Below, in pieces: positions 7,150-17,069 of a DNA stretch of 22,957 nt (position 1 is its first letter; the number at the start of each line of letters is the position of its first letter). The DNA is taken from assembly GCA_964505325.1 (NCBI GenBank), contig CAZDHT010000059.1, forward strand, positions 1-22,957. The letters run 5' to 3'. The notes under the pieces were generated by a model. The model ran no database searches and had not been told where the DNA came from. It saw nothing but the letters and a program-made list of their open reading frames with translations. Source of the stretch: CAZDHT01 sp964505325. GTDB taxonomy: Bacteria; Planctomycetota; PUPC01. The position numbers and the translations under genes were made by a program.

Positions 7150-9968
7150 TCGGCCATCAGCCAGCGGTAGTCAGTATCCTGCTCGTTGTGTCTGCCGCAA
7201 GCGCGATAGCGTCGGACCTTGACGAGTTCAAGGTGAAACGGCAGGAAATTTACGAATTCACCGAGAAGCCGAAGGTCGTCCGCGACGGCGACACTGTCAC
7301 TGTGACGTTTACCTCGAAAGCGTTTTGCGACGCAACCGTGGCGGTGGAAGACGGCCGGGGAAGGGTTGTCCGCCATCTGGCGAGCGGGGTGTTGGGGGCC
7401 AAGGCGCCCGAACCGTTCCAGAAGAACTCGCTCCGCCAAACCCTTGTCTGGGACGGAAAGAGCGACAAGGGCGAATACGTCGACGACAAGGATAGCATCA
7501 TCGTCCGAGTATCGCTTGGGCTTAAACCGCGGTTCGAAAAGTCGCTGTATCAGTCACCCTACAAGCGCTTCGGCCGCACCCAGCCAGCGTTCGCCCCGGC
7601 GCCGGAAGGCGTCTACGTCTATGAAGGCGACATGGTGGACAGCGTGCGGCTTTTCGACCACGACGGCAATTATGTTCGCACCGTGTATCCGTTCCCGTCC
7701 GGAAAACTCAAGCAGGTCAGGGGCTTGCGTTGGCATCAGGCACCCCAGGACGGCGTCAGCGTACCATTCAAGGAGGGCTCCCACCAGGCGACATTCCTCG
7801 GCAGCGGCTACAATGGCGGCTACGATCCCGGCACCGGCTACGGCAAGTACAGGCTCCTGGCTCTGAATCACTACGATGGCTTCCCCAGTTTCCGCGCGGC
7901 CTCCGCCATTGCCGTATGCGGCGAGCGTGTAGCGTTGACCGGAAGACTGCTGGTCCGTATGGCGACAGACGGCGGCAGCCCGCGGTCTGACTCAGGGCAG
8001 GCCGGCGGCGTGGATTTGCACGGCCCCAAGATCGGTATCCCAGTAACAGAGCGTCGCGGTTGGTCTGCACCTTTTTCGTTCGATGTCTCGCCCCGCACAG
8101 CGGCATTCAGCCCGGACGGGAAATGGCTCTATATGGCCGGTCATAATTGGAACGACAACTTCGATACCGGCGGAAGCCGTCGCCGGTGGCTGCACGCCGT
8201 GTGGCGCGTGAAGTTCGACGGCCAGGCCGCGCCCAAGATCTTCGCAGGGGCCGCGAACAATACTCCCGGTTCCGGCCCCGGACAGTTCAACTGTGCCGTC
8301 TCCGTGGCCTGCGACAAAAACGGACGCGTCTATGTGGCCGACTACCTGAACAATCGCATCCAGGTGTTCGCCCCCGACGGCACGCTCAAGGAAAGTATCC
8401 CCGCCAACCGGCCGGCACATGTCGCCGTTCATCAGAAGACGGGTGAGATTTACGTATTTTCCTGGTTGTTGGGCAGCGAAGAGATGCTGGGAAAGAAAGA
8501 GAAGGTGGCAGCCGCGCTGACGCGGTTGGGGCCGCTTGGAAAACACCAGAAGATTGGCTCTTGGTCCCTTCCTTTCGGCTCGGGCCTGCTCAACATCTGG
8601 GACCACCGGGGCGGCACCCAGTTCCGGATGGCACTCGACTCCTGGGCGAAGGTCCCGACGCTATGGGTCATTTCCGGGCCGAACGCGGGGATCAAGCTGA
8701 TGACCTTCGCGGGGGACAAACTGATTGTGAAGAGGAACTTCAATGCGGCGGCCCGCAAGGCGACGGCCAATCTTGCTCCCACCACTTCCCGTCAACGCCT
8801 GACCGTGAACCCCAAGACGGGGAGACTCTACGTCCAAGAAGGTGTGGCGTCGGGTCGGATCGTCGAGATCGATCCGGACACGGGCAGGGAGCGACTTGTG
8901 AATCTGCCTTTCGCCGCCGAGGATCTCTGTTTTGACATCGACGGCATGGCCTACCTGCGCACCTGGGAGATGGTGGCGCGGTACGATCCGAGCAACTGGC
9001 GCGAGGTCCCGTGGGACTACGGAGAGAGCCGATCGGGGATGATCGCGGGCCTTCCACTCCCCGCCACGCCTCCAGGGCCCTGGGGCCATTTAGGCGGCTT
9101 CGGGATATCGCCCAAGGGACACCTGGCCGTGCAGTGCTCCAATCGCGGCCCGCAGGTCGACCGAAGTCTTAAGCGATCCAGGAAACAGGCGATTCAGAAG
9201 GGTGGCGGCAAGCCCTATACTCCGCGGCTCTATCCGGGCCGCCAGCGCTGGAACGAGATCCATGTCTGGGACAAGCACGGAAAGCCCATCTATAAGGACG
9301 CCACGCCGGGCGTCGTGATTACCGATGGGGTCGCCATCGACAAGGACGACAATATCTACGTGCTGACCAATCCGACGCGCATGCCGGGCGGCAAGCACGT
9401 GTTGAATCGCATGACCGAAACGCTGATCAAGTTCAAACCCAAGAAGGGCAGGGTCATCTCGTCCGGCGAAAGACCTGCCGTCCGACTGAAACCGGGGCAG
9501 GAGCCGGAGGGCCGGCCGCAGATTGGCGGGTTCATTCAATCTCCGGCGTGGGTCCAGGGCGCGGAATGGATGTACGGTGGTGTGGGGTACTCCGGCACCG
9601 AGCGCTGCGTCTGCTGGAACGCGCGTTTTGCACTGGACTATTTTGCACGTTCGTTTGCGCCGGAGCCGGACCGCTTCACCGTGGCCGTCTTGGACACCAA
9701 CGGCAACCTGATCATGCGCATCGGGAAGTACGGCAACCTGGACGATGGGAAGCCGCTGGTCCCAGATCCCGCGACCAAGCAGACACGCTCGATCGGCGGG
9801 GATGAGGTGGCCATCATGCACTCCTGCTATGTGGGCGTGCACAGCGACAAGCGGCTGTTCATAGCCGACGCCGGCAACAGACGGATCGCCAGCGTGAAAC
9901 TGGGCTACCACACGGAGGAGAAGGTAGCTCTGAAAGACGTGCCGGACCGGAAGGAGACGAACAGATGA
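7146..9968 (+). CDS. Secreted FlgD-Ig/NHL beta-propeller protein (paralog A2)
   Basis: A 940-residue sister of the preceding gene. The GTG start at 7146 overlaps the upstream TGA and has GGAG 5-6 nt before it. A signal peptide (VVSILLVVSAASAIASD) is followed by a FlgD-like Ig domain (VVRHLASGVLGAKAPE, TLVWDGKSDKGE), a propeller with an NHL blade (VSVACDKNGRVYVADYLNN, RIQVFAPDGT) and further blades such as GVAIDKDDNIYVLTNPTRMP. The C-terminal block contains ERCVCWNARFALDYFARSF (Cys821 and Cys823), VLDTNGNLIMRIGKYGN and VKLGYHTEEKVALKDV. Substrate and activity are unknown. It shares more with the upstream gene than with the next one, including the CDATVA segment and the VALK tail, so these two form subfamily A. 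The stop overlaps the next ATG by 4 bp. Confidence 0.8.
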   Translation: MIGHQPAVVSILLVVSAASAIASDLDEFKVKRQEIYEFTEKPKVVRDGDTVTVTFTSKAFCDATVAVEDGRGRVVRHLASGVLGAKAPEPFQKNSLRQTLVWDGKSDKGEYVDDKDSIIVRVSLGLKPRFEKSLYQSPYKRFGRTQPAFAPAPEGVYVYEGDMVDSVRLFDHDGNYVRTVYPFPSGKLKQVRGLRWHQAPQDGVSVPFKEGSHQATFLGSGYNGGYDPGTGYGKYRLLALNHYDGFPSFRAASAIAVCGERVALTGRLLVRMATDGGSPRSDSGQAGGVDLHGPKIGIPVTERRGWSAPFSFDVSPRTAAFSPDGKWLYMAGHNWNDNFDTGGSRRRWLHAVWRVKFDGQAAPKIFAGAANNTPGSGPGQFNCAVSVACDKNGRVYVADYLNNRIQVFAPDGTLKESIPANRPAHVAVHQKTGEIYVFSWLLGSEEMLGKKEKVAAALTRLGPLGKHQKIGSWSLPFGSGLLNIWDHRGGTQFRMALDSWAKVPTLWVISGPNAGIKLMTFAGDKLIVKRNFNAAARKATANLAPTTSRQRLTVNPKTGRLYVQEGVASGRIVEIDPDTGRERLVNLPFAAEDLCFDIDGMAYLRTWEMVARYDPSNWREVPWDYGESRSGMIAGLPLPATPPGPWGHLGGFGISPKGHLAVQCSNRGPQVDRSLKRSRKQAIQKGGGKPYTPRLYPGRQRWNEIHVWDKHGKPIYKDATPGVVITDGVAIDKDDNIYVLTNPTRMPGGKHVLNRMTETLIKFKPKKGRVISSGERPAVRLKPGQEPEGRPQIGGFIQSPAWVQGAEWMYGGVGYSGTERCVCWNARFALDYFARSFAPEPDRFTVAVLDTNGNLIMRIGKYGNLDDGKPLVPDPATKQTRSIGGDEVAIMHSCYVGVHSDKRLFIADAGNRRIASVKLGYHTEEKVALKDVPDRKETNR

Positions 9969-12613
9969 GAATCGTCTCGGCGACGTCGGTCGTGTTGATT
10001 CTGGCTGGCCCAGCGGCGGCAGCGGGTGAGGTGTCCTTCACCGCCAAGCCGGCCGCCACCGAGGCGGGTGACAAAGTGAGAATCGAGTTCGCGGCTGATC
10101 GAGAAACCGACGTGGCGGTGTTCATCGAGAACAGCAAAGGCAAGGTGGTCCGGCATCTGGTGGCCGGCGTGCTCGGGAAGAACCCGCCGCCTCCGCTCAA
10201 GCCCAATTCCCTCGAGCAGTCGATCCTCTGGGATCGCAAGGACAACGCCGGAAAGCCGGCCGCCGGCGGCCCCTTCAAGGTCCGCGTGACACTGGGCATG
10301 CGGGGCTAATTCGACTGGTTCGTGCTCCACAACCCGTACGGCAGCGGCCGTGTCAACGCCTTGGCCGTCGGGCCCGGCGGCACGCTCTACGTGTTCCATG
10401 CGGAGAACACGGCGAATGACAACATGGGGGGCCATAAGATCAAGGTGTACGACCGCGACGGCAGGCACCTGAAGGTCCTCGTGCCCTTCCCCGCAGATAT
10501 CGCCCCGGAAAAGATCAAGGCCCTGGGCATATTCCGGACGGCTGAGGGCGATCTGGTGCCCCGCGTGCACAACTGGGAGACGCTCAACTTCTATCCCGAT
10601 ACCGTCGGGGGACGCGGCCGGTCGATGCCCGATGCCGCCTCCTCCCCGGCCGTGGACTCCAAGGGGCGGGTCTATTGGCTGGTCCGCGGCCCGGTGCTCT
10701 GCGCCGTGGATGCCGACGGCGGCATCCCCTACGACAAGTTCCTGGGACCCAAGTTGCTCAAGGAAATCAAGGGCCTTAAGCTGGCTGGCGAGTTGTTTCA
10801 GTACTGGCCGGAGAAACCGACCCTGGCGGTAAGTTCCGACGACAAGTATGTGTACTTCGCGGGGCTCTCGGCCGGGGCCGGCCCCCTGCCCTGCGTCTTC
10901 CGCGTGTCGGCCAGGACCCGCGGCCCGGCGGAGACCTTCGTCGGCAAGCTCGGCCGGCCCGGCAAGGAGAAGGACCTGCTCACCGCTCCACGCGGGCTGG
11001 CTGCCGCCAAAGGCCTGCTCTACGTGGCCGACCCCGGCGCCGACCGCATCGCGGTCTTCAAGGAAACGGACCGCTCCCTGACCGGGGAGATCAAGGTCAA
11101 GAGCCCCCAGTCCATCGGCGTGGACCCGGCCACGGGCGCCGTTTACGTCTGCGCCTACGCCTCCAAGAGCCCGGCCGAGTTGGTCAAGCTGAGCGGCCTC
11201 GAGGATGCCAAGGAGTTGTACCGGTTGAAGCTGCCGCGGACGGGCATGAGTCCCAACCCCGGCCAGCACCGCATCGCGGTGGACGCCTCGGCCAGGCCGG
11301 TGCGCGTCTGGATGCCCGAGCTGACGTACGCCCCGTGGTCGCTGAAATACATCGAGGACACCGGCAAGAAGTTCGTGGACAGGGGCGACCCGCGCAGCAA
11401 GGCCCCGTGGATCGAAGGCCCGCGGGACCTCTCCATCGACCGCGTACGCGGCGAACTCTACATCAAGGGCAACTACGGCAAGATGAACGGCCAGAAGTTC
11501 TGGCGCCTTGACGAGAAGACCTGCGAGGTCCTGAAGGCCTTCGATCCCAGGATCGGCTCGACCGCCAGCGGCACGCAACTGGTCCCCGGCTCGGACGGCA
11601 ATCTGTACACCATGAATTTCGGTGCCGGTCTGTTGCGCTTCGACCGCAACGCCAAGCCGCTCAACTGGAAGGGCCGGAACACCAACAGGATCCCCATCGG
11701 GGGGACCATGAACTTCCAGCAGCGTTACCTGGCCCTCCGCCCCTACGCGCCGGTGGACGAGCTTTACGTCGTCGTCCCTCCGTTCTACCGCCAGATTCTG
11801 GAAGAGAAGATGACCTGGGACAATGCAGCGAAGAAGGGCCGGGCGCACCTGCCGGCCCGGTTCACCTCGCTGAACGTGATCGGCCAGGACGGCAAGACCA
11901 AGCGCACGGTGATCTGGCAGTGCCTGGACAGCGCCGTGCCACGCGTCGACGTCAAGGGCAACATCTACCTGGCCGACTCGGTCAAGCCTCTGGACCGCTC
12001 CTGCCCGAAGTTCTTTGACGGCAAGCTCCCGGCCAAGGGCGGCCGCTCAAGCGACCTCTACTGGACCCGCGCAATGTACGCCAGCATCATCAAGTTCCCG
12101 CCCTCGGGCGGGGCGATCTGGTTCACGAAGAAGAAACTGTCCCTGAGTTGCGTGGGCAAGCCGCCGGCCGAACTCCTGGCCAAGCCCAAGGTGCCCTTCA
12201 AGACGCAATATGACAGCGGTTACGGCTTCCCGCTCAAGGGTGAGGTCCAGGGGGCGCTCTGGATCCGTTTCGGCTACTCGGCCTACTCCGTACCCGGGAG
12301 CGGCGGGAGGTGTAATTGCGAGGGCAACGGGTTCGATGTGGACCCGTTCGGCCGCGTCTTCTTCCCCAACCTCGGGCAGTTCCGCGTGGAGGTGATCGAC
12401 ACCAACAACAACCCGATCACCACGTTCGGCAAGTACGGCAACGAGGACTCCGGCGGGCCGGCGGCCAAGGTCAAGAGGCCGGCCATCCCGCTGGCCTGGC
12501 CGGTGTATGTCGCCGTCTCCGACACTCACGCCTACGTGGCCGACACGGTCAACCGGCGCGTGGTCAGGGTCAGGCTGGCCCACGCGGCCGAGGAGAGCTG
12601 CCCGGTCCCCTGA
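9965..12613 (+). pseudogene. FlgD-Ig/NHL propeller paralog B1 interrupted by one in-frame TAA
   Basis: ATG 9965 (AGGAG 8 nt upstream) begins a signal peptide (MRIVSATSVVLILAGPAAAA) and a FlgD-like Ig domain (VVRHLVAGVLGKNPPPPLKP). TAA at 10307-10309 follows LGMRG. The same frame then runs uninterrupted to TGA 12613, with propeller blades, GRCNCEGNGFDVDPFGR (Cys783 and Cys785), VIDTNNNPITTFGKYGN and an AHAAEESCPV tail. Read through, the protein would be 882 residues, almost the same as the 883-residue minus-strand sister. The stop aligns with Gln or Lys in relatives (LGLRAQY, LGLSAKY), so one substitution such as CAA to TAA explains it. No ribosome-binding site precedes the next possible start, GTG 10322. 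Options are a recent nonsense mutation, a sequencing error, or readthrough. If the stop is real, only a 114-residue secreted Ig domain is made. Confidence 0.75.
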
Positions 12614-12666
12614 CCGGCGAAGAGGAGTCGCTGCCCAAACCGGCCACGTCAACGGACCTATCGCCA

Positions 12667-15129
12667 ATGCCACATGAGACCGCGAATGCCGGAAGCCGGT
12701 GGGACCTGATTCCGACGCCCCAGCACGTCGAGCCGCTGGGTACGGCGCTGGACTTGTCCGGGGCGCGCCCTGTCCGGATTGTGGTGGCCGCCAGACCGTC
12801 ACCAAAGGCGATCCTGGCGGCGCAAATGCTGAAGGACGGGCTGGAGGAGCAGGTCTCCTCGCTCGCCGGGTCCGTGAGCGTGGCGGAGACGCTCGACGCA
12901 GGAGCTCTCTGCATCCGGCTTGTCGAATGGCCGGGCCATGAGACGGCCGGCATCCCGCTGAACGCTCTGGACGAGCAAGTCCTTTCGCAGCGGCATCACG
13001 GACAAAGCTACATAATTCGGACGCTGAACGAGCACGCGCTGGCCGTCGTCGGGCCACCACTGGGCCTGCTCTATGGCGCGATGACACTGCTCCAACTGCT
13101 GGGACCGGCCGAGCGGGACCAGACACTCCCCGGAATCTACATCCGGGACTTCCCCTCTTTCCAGTACCGAGCGGCCGCCGACTGGCTGTTGAACGGGGAG
13201 GCCAACCGCTGGTCGCTCGACCGCGGCCAGGGCCTGGATGCCTACGAGGCGCTGTGCCGGCGGAAACTGGAGCGCTGCCTGCGCCACAAGATCAACATGG
13301 TAGTGTTCGACGGCTTCGGGTTCGGGCTGGCGGAAAGGTTCCTGGAGTATCCGGCGCTGATGCGACGGCTCAACGCCTACGCTCGCGAGCGAGGGATCCA
13401 TCTCCTCTTCGGCGGATACGGATCGGGCTACGGCATGGCCTACCAGCCGGGGCCGCTCTACGAGGACGCACCGTACCAGGGTACCGCGCGGAAGAACCGG
13501 ACCTCGTATCCCGACGGCACGACGTACACCTGCATGGGCTATCCGCGGACGCGGGCGGGCCTGGACCCGGGCGTCTTCGGGACCTGCCGCTCCAACGAGG
13601 ACCTCAATCGGCTGAAGGCCCGGGACCTGGCGGCGTTCGTCCGGGCCGTGGAGCCCGGCGCGCTCTACATCCATCACGAAGACTTCGGCGGCATGGACAC
13701 CACGCAAAAGTACTGGCTCGAGCGTTGCGAACAGTGCCGGCGGCGGTGGCCGAATGACCAAGCCGCGGCCGCCGACGGCGCCGCCGGAGCCGTCGCCCAC
13801 GGCTACACTTCGCTGGTCAAGGCCATCAATACCATCCGCAACCGCGACACCGGCTATGACGCGTCTCGGGACTGCCTCATCATCCTCACCTCACCGGTCT
13901 ACATCCCCAGTTCGCCTTCCTCGCAGGACTGGGACAATGCCCTGCGGTTCTGGCAGAACGTCGCCCGCGGACTTCCGCCGGCGGACAACCTGATGGCGTG
14001 TTTTCGTGAGGTCTTTCCTCAAGAGCCCGGCGGGAGGCGGTGGACCGATGCGTTCAACCGCGCCATGGAGGACGTCGGCCGGCCGCTCGGCGCATGGATC
14101 TACTTTGCCGGTGGGGGCGACCATTGGCTCAACGACTACCCCTTTGTGGGCACGCCCGCCTTGAACGCGATCTTCCTCGGCGCCCAAGGCATCTACAACG
14201 CCAGCGGCGACGCCTACCAGGAACCCCAGCAGCTCCTCAATGCCGAGTACAGTTGGAACGCCCGTTCGGACGGCTTCTCACTGGAGCCGCGGACACACAA
14301 CGAGGCCGCCACGGCCTGGCGGCGGCTGGCCCACACCGATGACAGACCGGCGGCGCTCTTCGGAACCGGTGGTTGGCTCGACCGGATCTGTCGGCGGCTG
14401 TATGGCGAGGCGGCGGCCCCGCACGTGGTCAGGTACTACAGCGAGTGGGAGCCGCTCAGGCCGGCCGAGATGGAGGACAAGCCCGATCGGCCCGCGGCCT
14501 TCGACCAGGTACATGGTGAGGCGCGGGACAAGGCGTACTTGCCCATGGCCTACGACAAGGTGTATGGGGTCCCCGTCCACTGGCGACGCCTGGCGTTGGA
14601 TGCCAAGACCTGGCCCGAGGCGATCAGCAACGAACTGTACGCGCAACGGTTCGAGAAGTGCTCCATTTCGCGGGCCGAGCTTCACGCGCGCCTGGGCCGC
14701 CAATGGGACCTGATTCGCCGGATGTCGGAACGGTCGGCGGCGCTGCTTCATAAAGCGCTGACCGCCGGCGTGCGTCCGTCGTCGCGCGAGGACGTTGAAT
14801 TCGTCCTCAAGAGCATCGAGGTGACGTTGCCCCTGAGTCGGGCCCTCATCGAGTTTCACGAGGCCCGGCGACTGCATCACGCGGGGGCGGCGGAGGCGGG
14901 GCCTGTGGTGGAGTGCCTGGAGCGGGCCCGGGGCCACGCGGAGGAAGCGGCTGCCCTTGCCTGCGCCTACTTCCCGACGGTCTCCGACCCCGCCGGCGCG
15001 GAAGTAGGGGCGGTGCGAAAAGGGATCGAGGACCTGCAGGCGGCGATCGCGCGGGAGGTCGGCGACAGCGTCGGGCCGCGAGCGAGGGGCGCGGCGTCGG
15101 AGAGGCGGACAACCCGGGGGGAAGCATGA
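12667..15129 (+). CDS. GH20-related (beta-hexosaminidase-like) protein
   Basis: An 820-residue protein starting 53 bp after the third paralog. The N-terminus WDLIPTPQHVEPLG begins a GH20b-type (zincin-like) domain, with SYIIRTLNEHALAVVGPPLG and LLYGAMTLLQLL typical of that domain just before the barrel. A TIM-barrel-like region follows (IRDFPSFQYRAAADWLL, HKINMVVFDGFGFG, GIHLLFGGYGSGYG). The usual GH20 catalytic signature HxGGDE is not seen. At the comparable place the sequence is ALYIHHEDFGGMD (Glu338, Asp339), followed by a CxxC pair (ERCEQCRRRW). Substrate is therefore uncertain; the family acts on N-acetylhexosamine or similar sugars. The C-terminus is helical. No signal peptide is seen from ATG 12667, unlike the neighbours, and the start's ribosome-binding site is weak. 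Its stop overlaps a possible upstream ATG (15126) of the next gene. Confidence 0.7.
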   Translation: MPHETANAGSRWDLIPTPQHVEPLGTALDLSGARPVRIVVAARPSPKAILAAQMLKDGLEEQVSSLAGSVSVAETLDAGALCIRLVEWPGHETAGIPLNALDEQVLSQRHHGQSYIIRTLNEHALAVVGPPLGLLYGAMTLLQLLGPAERDQTLPGIYIRDFPSFQYRAAADWLLNGEANRWSLDRGQGLDAYEALCRRKLERCLRHKINMVVFDGFGFGLAERFLEYPALMRRLNAYARERGIHLLFGGYGSGYGMAYQPGPLYEDAPYQGTARKNRTSYPDGTTYTCMGYPRTRAGLDPGVFGTCRSNEDLNRLKARDLAAFVRAVEPGALYIHHEDFGGMDTTQKYWLERCEQCRRRWPNDQAAAADGAAGAVAHGYTSLVKAINTIRNRDTGYDASRDCLIILTSPVYIPSSPSSQDWDNALRFWQNVARGLPPADNLMACFREVFPQEPGGRRWTDAFNRAMEDVGRPLGAWIYFAGGGDHWLNDYPFVGTPALNAIFLGAQGIYNASGDAYQEPQQLLNAEYSWNARSDGFSLEPRTHNEAATAWRRLAHTDDRPAALFGTGGWLDRICRRLYGEAAAPHVVRYYSEWEPLRPAEMEDKPDRPAAFDQVHGEARDKAYLPMAYDKVYGVPVHWRRLALDAKTWPEAISNELYAQRFEKCSISRAELHARLGRQWDLIRRMSERSAALLHKALTAGVRPSSREDVEFVLKSIEVTLPLSRALIEFHEARRLHHAGAAEAGPVVECLERARGHAEEAAALACAYFPTVSDPAGAEVGAVRKGIEDLQAAIAREVGDSVGPRARGAASERRTTRGEA

Positions 15130-15173
15130 GATCACGGACCATACGGCCGACTAGCGATAGGAAGAGAGGTCGC

Positions 15174-17069
15174 ATGAAGAGGCGCGGGATGACCCGATCA
15201 ACTGTTCCGTTCCTTGTTCCCGCGCTTTTGGCTTGGCTCTGCCTGGCGGGGACGGCCAGTGGGCTGATCAATCCGAAGTTCACCCCCGTTCACTTGACCA
15301 AGCAGTCGGCGAGTATATGGGTGCTGAAGCTCTCGGCACCGAAGGAGAAGAACGAGGTCCATGCCGACGTGATGCAGGCGTTGAAAGGCAGGAAGCCCAA
15401 CGGGCGGCTCGTGATTGACCTGAGCGCCGCCCCGCGGAAAGCATGGGCCAAGAGAGTCAAGGAACAGGCAGCGACGCGCGGCGATCGGCCGGCGCTGATG
15501 TTCGCCGGCGAATACCAACGTGAAGAAGACGAGCCGGCTGCGAAGGCGGCGTTCCTGCACATCGACCGGACGTGGGTCCGGCTCGAACGCGGCAAGGGCG
15601 ACACTTGGCAGATGGTCGGAACCGACATCGCCATGCTCGGCACCTGGGACGGCTGCACGGAGACACTGGCCGGGGCAGTCCGGTACGTCCTCACTGATCC
15701 CAACCCCGTTGTCCCTGTCGCCGTGGGCTGGAAATGGGGCGACCGGAAGACCATCGCGCGGGTGAAGGGAAAGGTGCACGAGGCGCGAGCCGTGGACTTG
15801 GCCGGCGACGGGAAGCTCTGCCTGTTCCTCGCCTGCGAGAAAGGCGACCGGCTGTTCCGCTACGACCAGAAAGCCAAGGCGTTCAAGCACGTGACCGCCA
15901 CGAACGCTCTCAAGAGCGCGTCGCGCGTGACCGCATGGGGCGACTTCAACGGGGACGGCCGCCTCGATCTCGCCTCGTGGGACGGCAAGGCGCTTCGCCT
16001 CTGGCATCAGGCAGCGGACGGCAAGTCCTCCGCCGGCCGGACCCTCGCAGTGAAGTTCCTGGGCGCGTGCGCGAGCCTGTCTGTGGTAGACGTGGGGGTG
16101 GCGGGACGTCCCGGCCTACTGGTCGGCGCCACGGACGGCAGCCCGGTGCTCCTGCGCCCGGCGAAATCCGGCGCGAAGGCCGGCTTCCAAGTGCAGCCGC
16201 TCGGTCCTATGACACCCCGAGGCGTCGGACTGGCCGGCCCCTGTCTGGTGGCCGACTTCGACAACGATGGGCACGCCGACCTGCTGCGGCTCTTCTCGTT
16301 CGGCAGCACGCTGTACCCCGGCAAGGGCGGCGGCAGATTCGGCAAGCCCCGCGCCCTGAAGATCGCCTTGGGCAAAGGCCGGTCGGGGGCGTTCCTGGGC
16401 GACTACGACCACGACGGCCGGTTCGACGTGTTCTGCGTGGCGGAGGACCGCTGCCGCCTCTGGCAGAACCGCGGCAAGCTGAAGTTCGACGAGACGCTGG
16501 GCCTGTCAGGCGAGATCTCGTACACCGCGCAAGACGGCGGGATCGCCGGCGCGACCTGCGACATCAACAACGACGGCCGCCAGGACGTGATGATCGCCTA
16601 CGCGGACAAGCCCGTCGAGATCTATTTCAACCGCGGCTTCCGCAGTCTGGGCAAGGCGCTGGAACTGATCTGGAAGGACGAGATTCAGCAGGCAACAAAG
16701 GACGGCCAACAGGCAGCGACGGTGGCCGACCTCAACGGCGACGGCGCACAAGACCTGGCGCTTGTCCTGCGGGATGGCTCCGTGCGTGTGTTGCTGCGCG
16801 AGACGTGGGAAGATGAGTCGCCGCTGGCGGCGGAAGCGGTGCTTCCGCTTCGCTCCGGGACTGCGGGGCCCATTCGAGTCGGCGCCTGGTTCAACAAACG
16901 ATTCCTGGGCGCCTGGAACGTTGAGGCCGGCGCACCGGGCGCCTTCTTCGGCGTCGAGGAGGCCGGCCCGGTCACTTTGGAGTGGACGTTCCCCGGCGAG
17001 AAGACCCAACGCCGGAAGGTCGTGCTGGAGGATAAGCCGGTCAGGATGCTGTTGCCCGGCGGCGAATGA
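15174..17069 (+). CDS. Secreted FG-GAP/VCBS seven-repeat beta-propeller protein
   Basis: A 631-residue exported protein. ATG 15174 has AAGAGAGG 4 nt upstream and gives a good signal peptide (MKRRGMTRSTVPFLVPALLA to TASG). ATG 15126 overlaps the previous stop by 4 bp and is also possible, but would put 25 residues before the hydrophobic core. After an N-terminal region of about 180 residues come seven repeats starting near residues 208, 257, 306, 361, 410, 463 and 519. Five carry clear DxDxDG-like calcium loops: DFNGDGRLD, DFDNDGHAD, DYDHDGRFD, DINNDGRQD and DLNGDGAQD. The spacing of about 50 residues indicates a seven-bladed FG-GAP/VCBS propeller, usually an adhesion or binding module. A C-terminal beta domain ends in the VRMLLPGGE tail. 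It is the last gene of the plus-strand run. Confidence 0.8.
   Translation: MKRRGMTRSTVPFLVPALLAWLCLAGTASGLINPKFTPVHLTKQSASIWVLKLSAPKEKNEVHADVMQALKGRKPNGRLVIDLSAAPRKAWAKRVKEQAATRGDRPALMFAGEYQREEDEPAAKAAFLHIDRTWVRLERGKGDTWQMVGTDIAMLGTWDGCTETLAGAVRYVLTDPNPVVPVAVGWKWGDRKTIARVKGKVHEARAVDLAGDGKLCLFLACEKGDRLFRYDQKAKAFKHVTATNALKSASRVTAWGDFNGDGRLDLASWDGKALRLWHQAADGKSSAGRTLAVKFLGACASLSVVDVGVAGRPGLLVGATDGSPVLLRPAKSGAKAGFQVQPLGPMTPRGVGLAGPCLVADFDNDGHADLLRLFSFGSTLYPGKGGGRFGKPRALKIALGKGRSGAFLGDYDHDGRFDVFCVAEDRCRLWQNRGKLKFDETLGLSGEISYTAQDGGIAGATCDINNDGRQDVMIAYADKPVEIYFNRGFRSLGKALELIWKDEIQQATKDGQQAATVADLNGDGAQDLALVLRDGSVRVLLRETWEDESPLAAEAVLPLRSGTAGPIRVGAWFNKRFLGAWNVEAGAPGAFFGVEEAGPVTLEWTFPGEKTQRRKVVLEDKPVRMLLPGGE

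Noticed and set aside
10322..12613. Treating the part after the TAA as a separate gene starting at GTG 10322
   Set aside because: No ribosome-binding site or signal peptide, and the paralogs show it is the continuation of the upstream frame.
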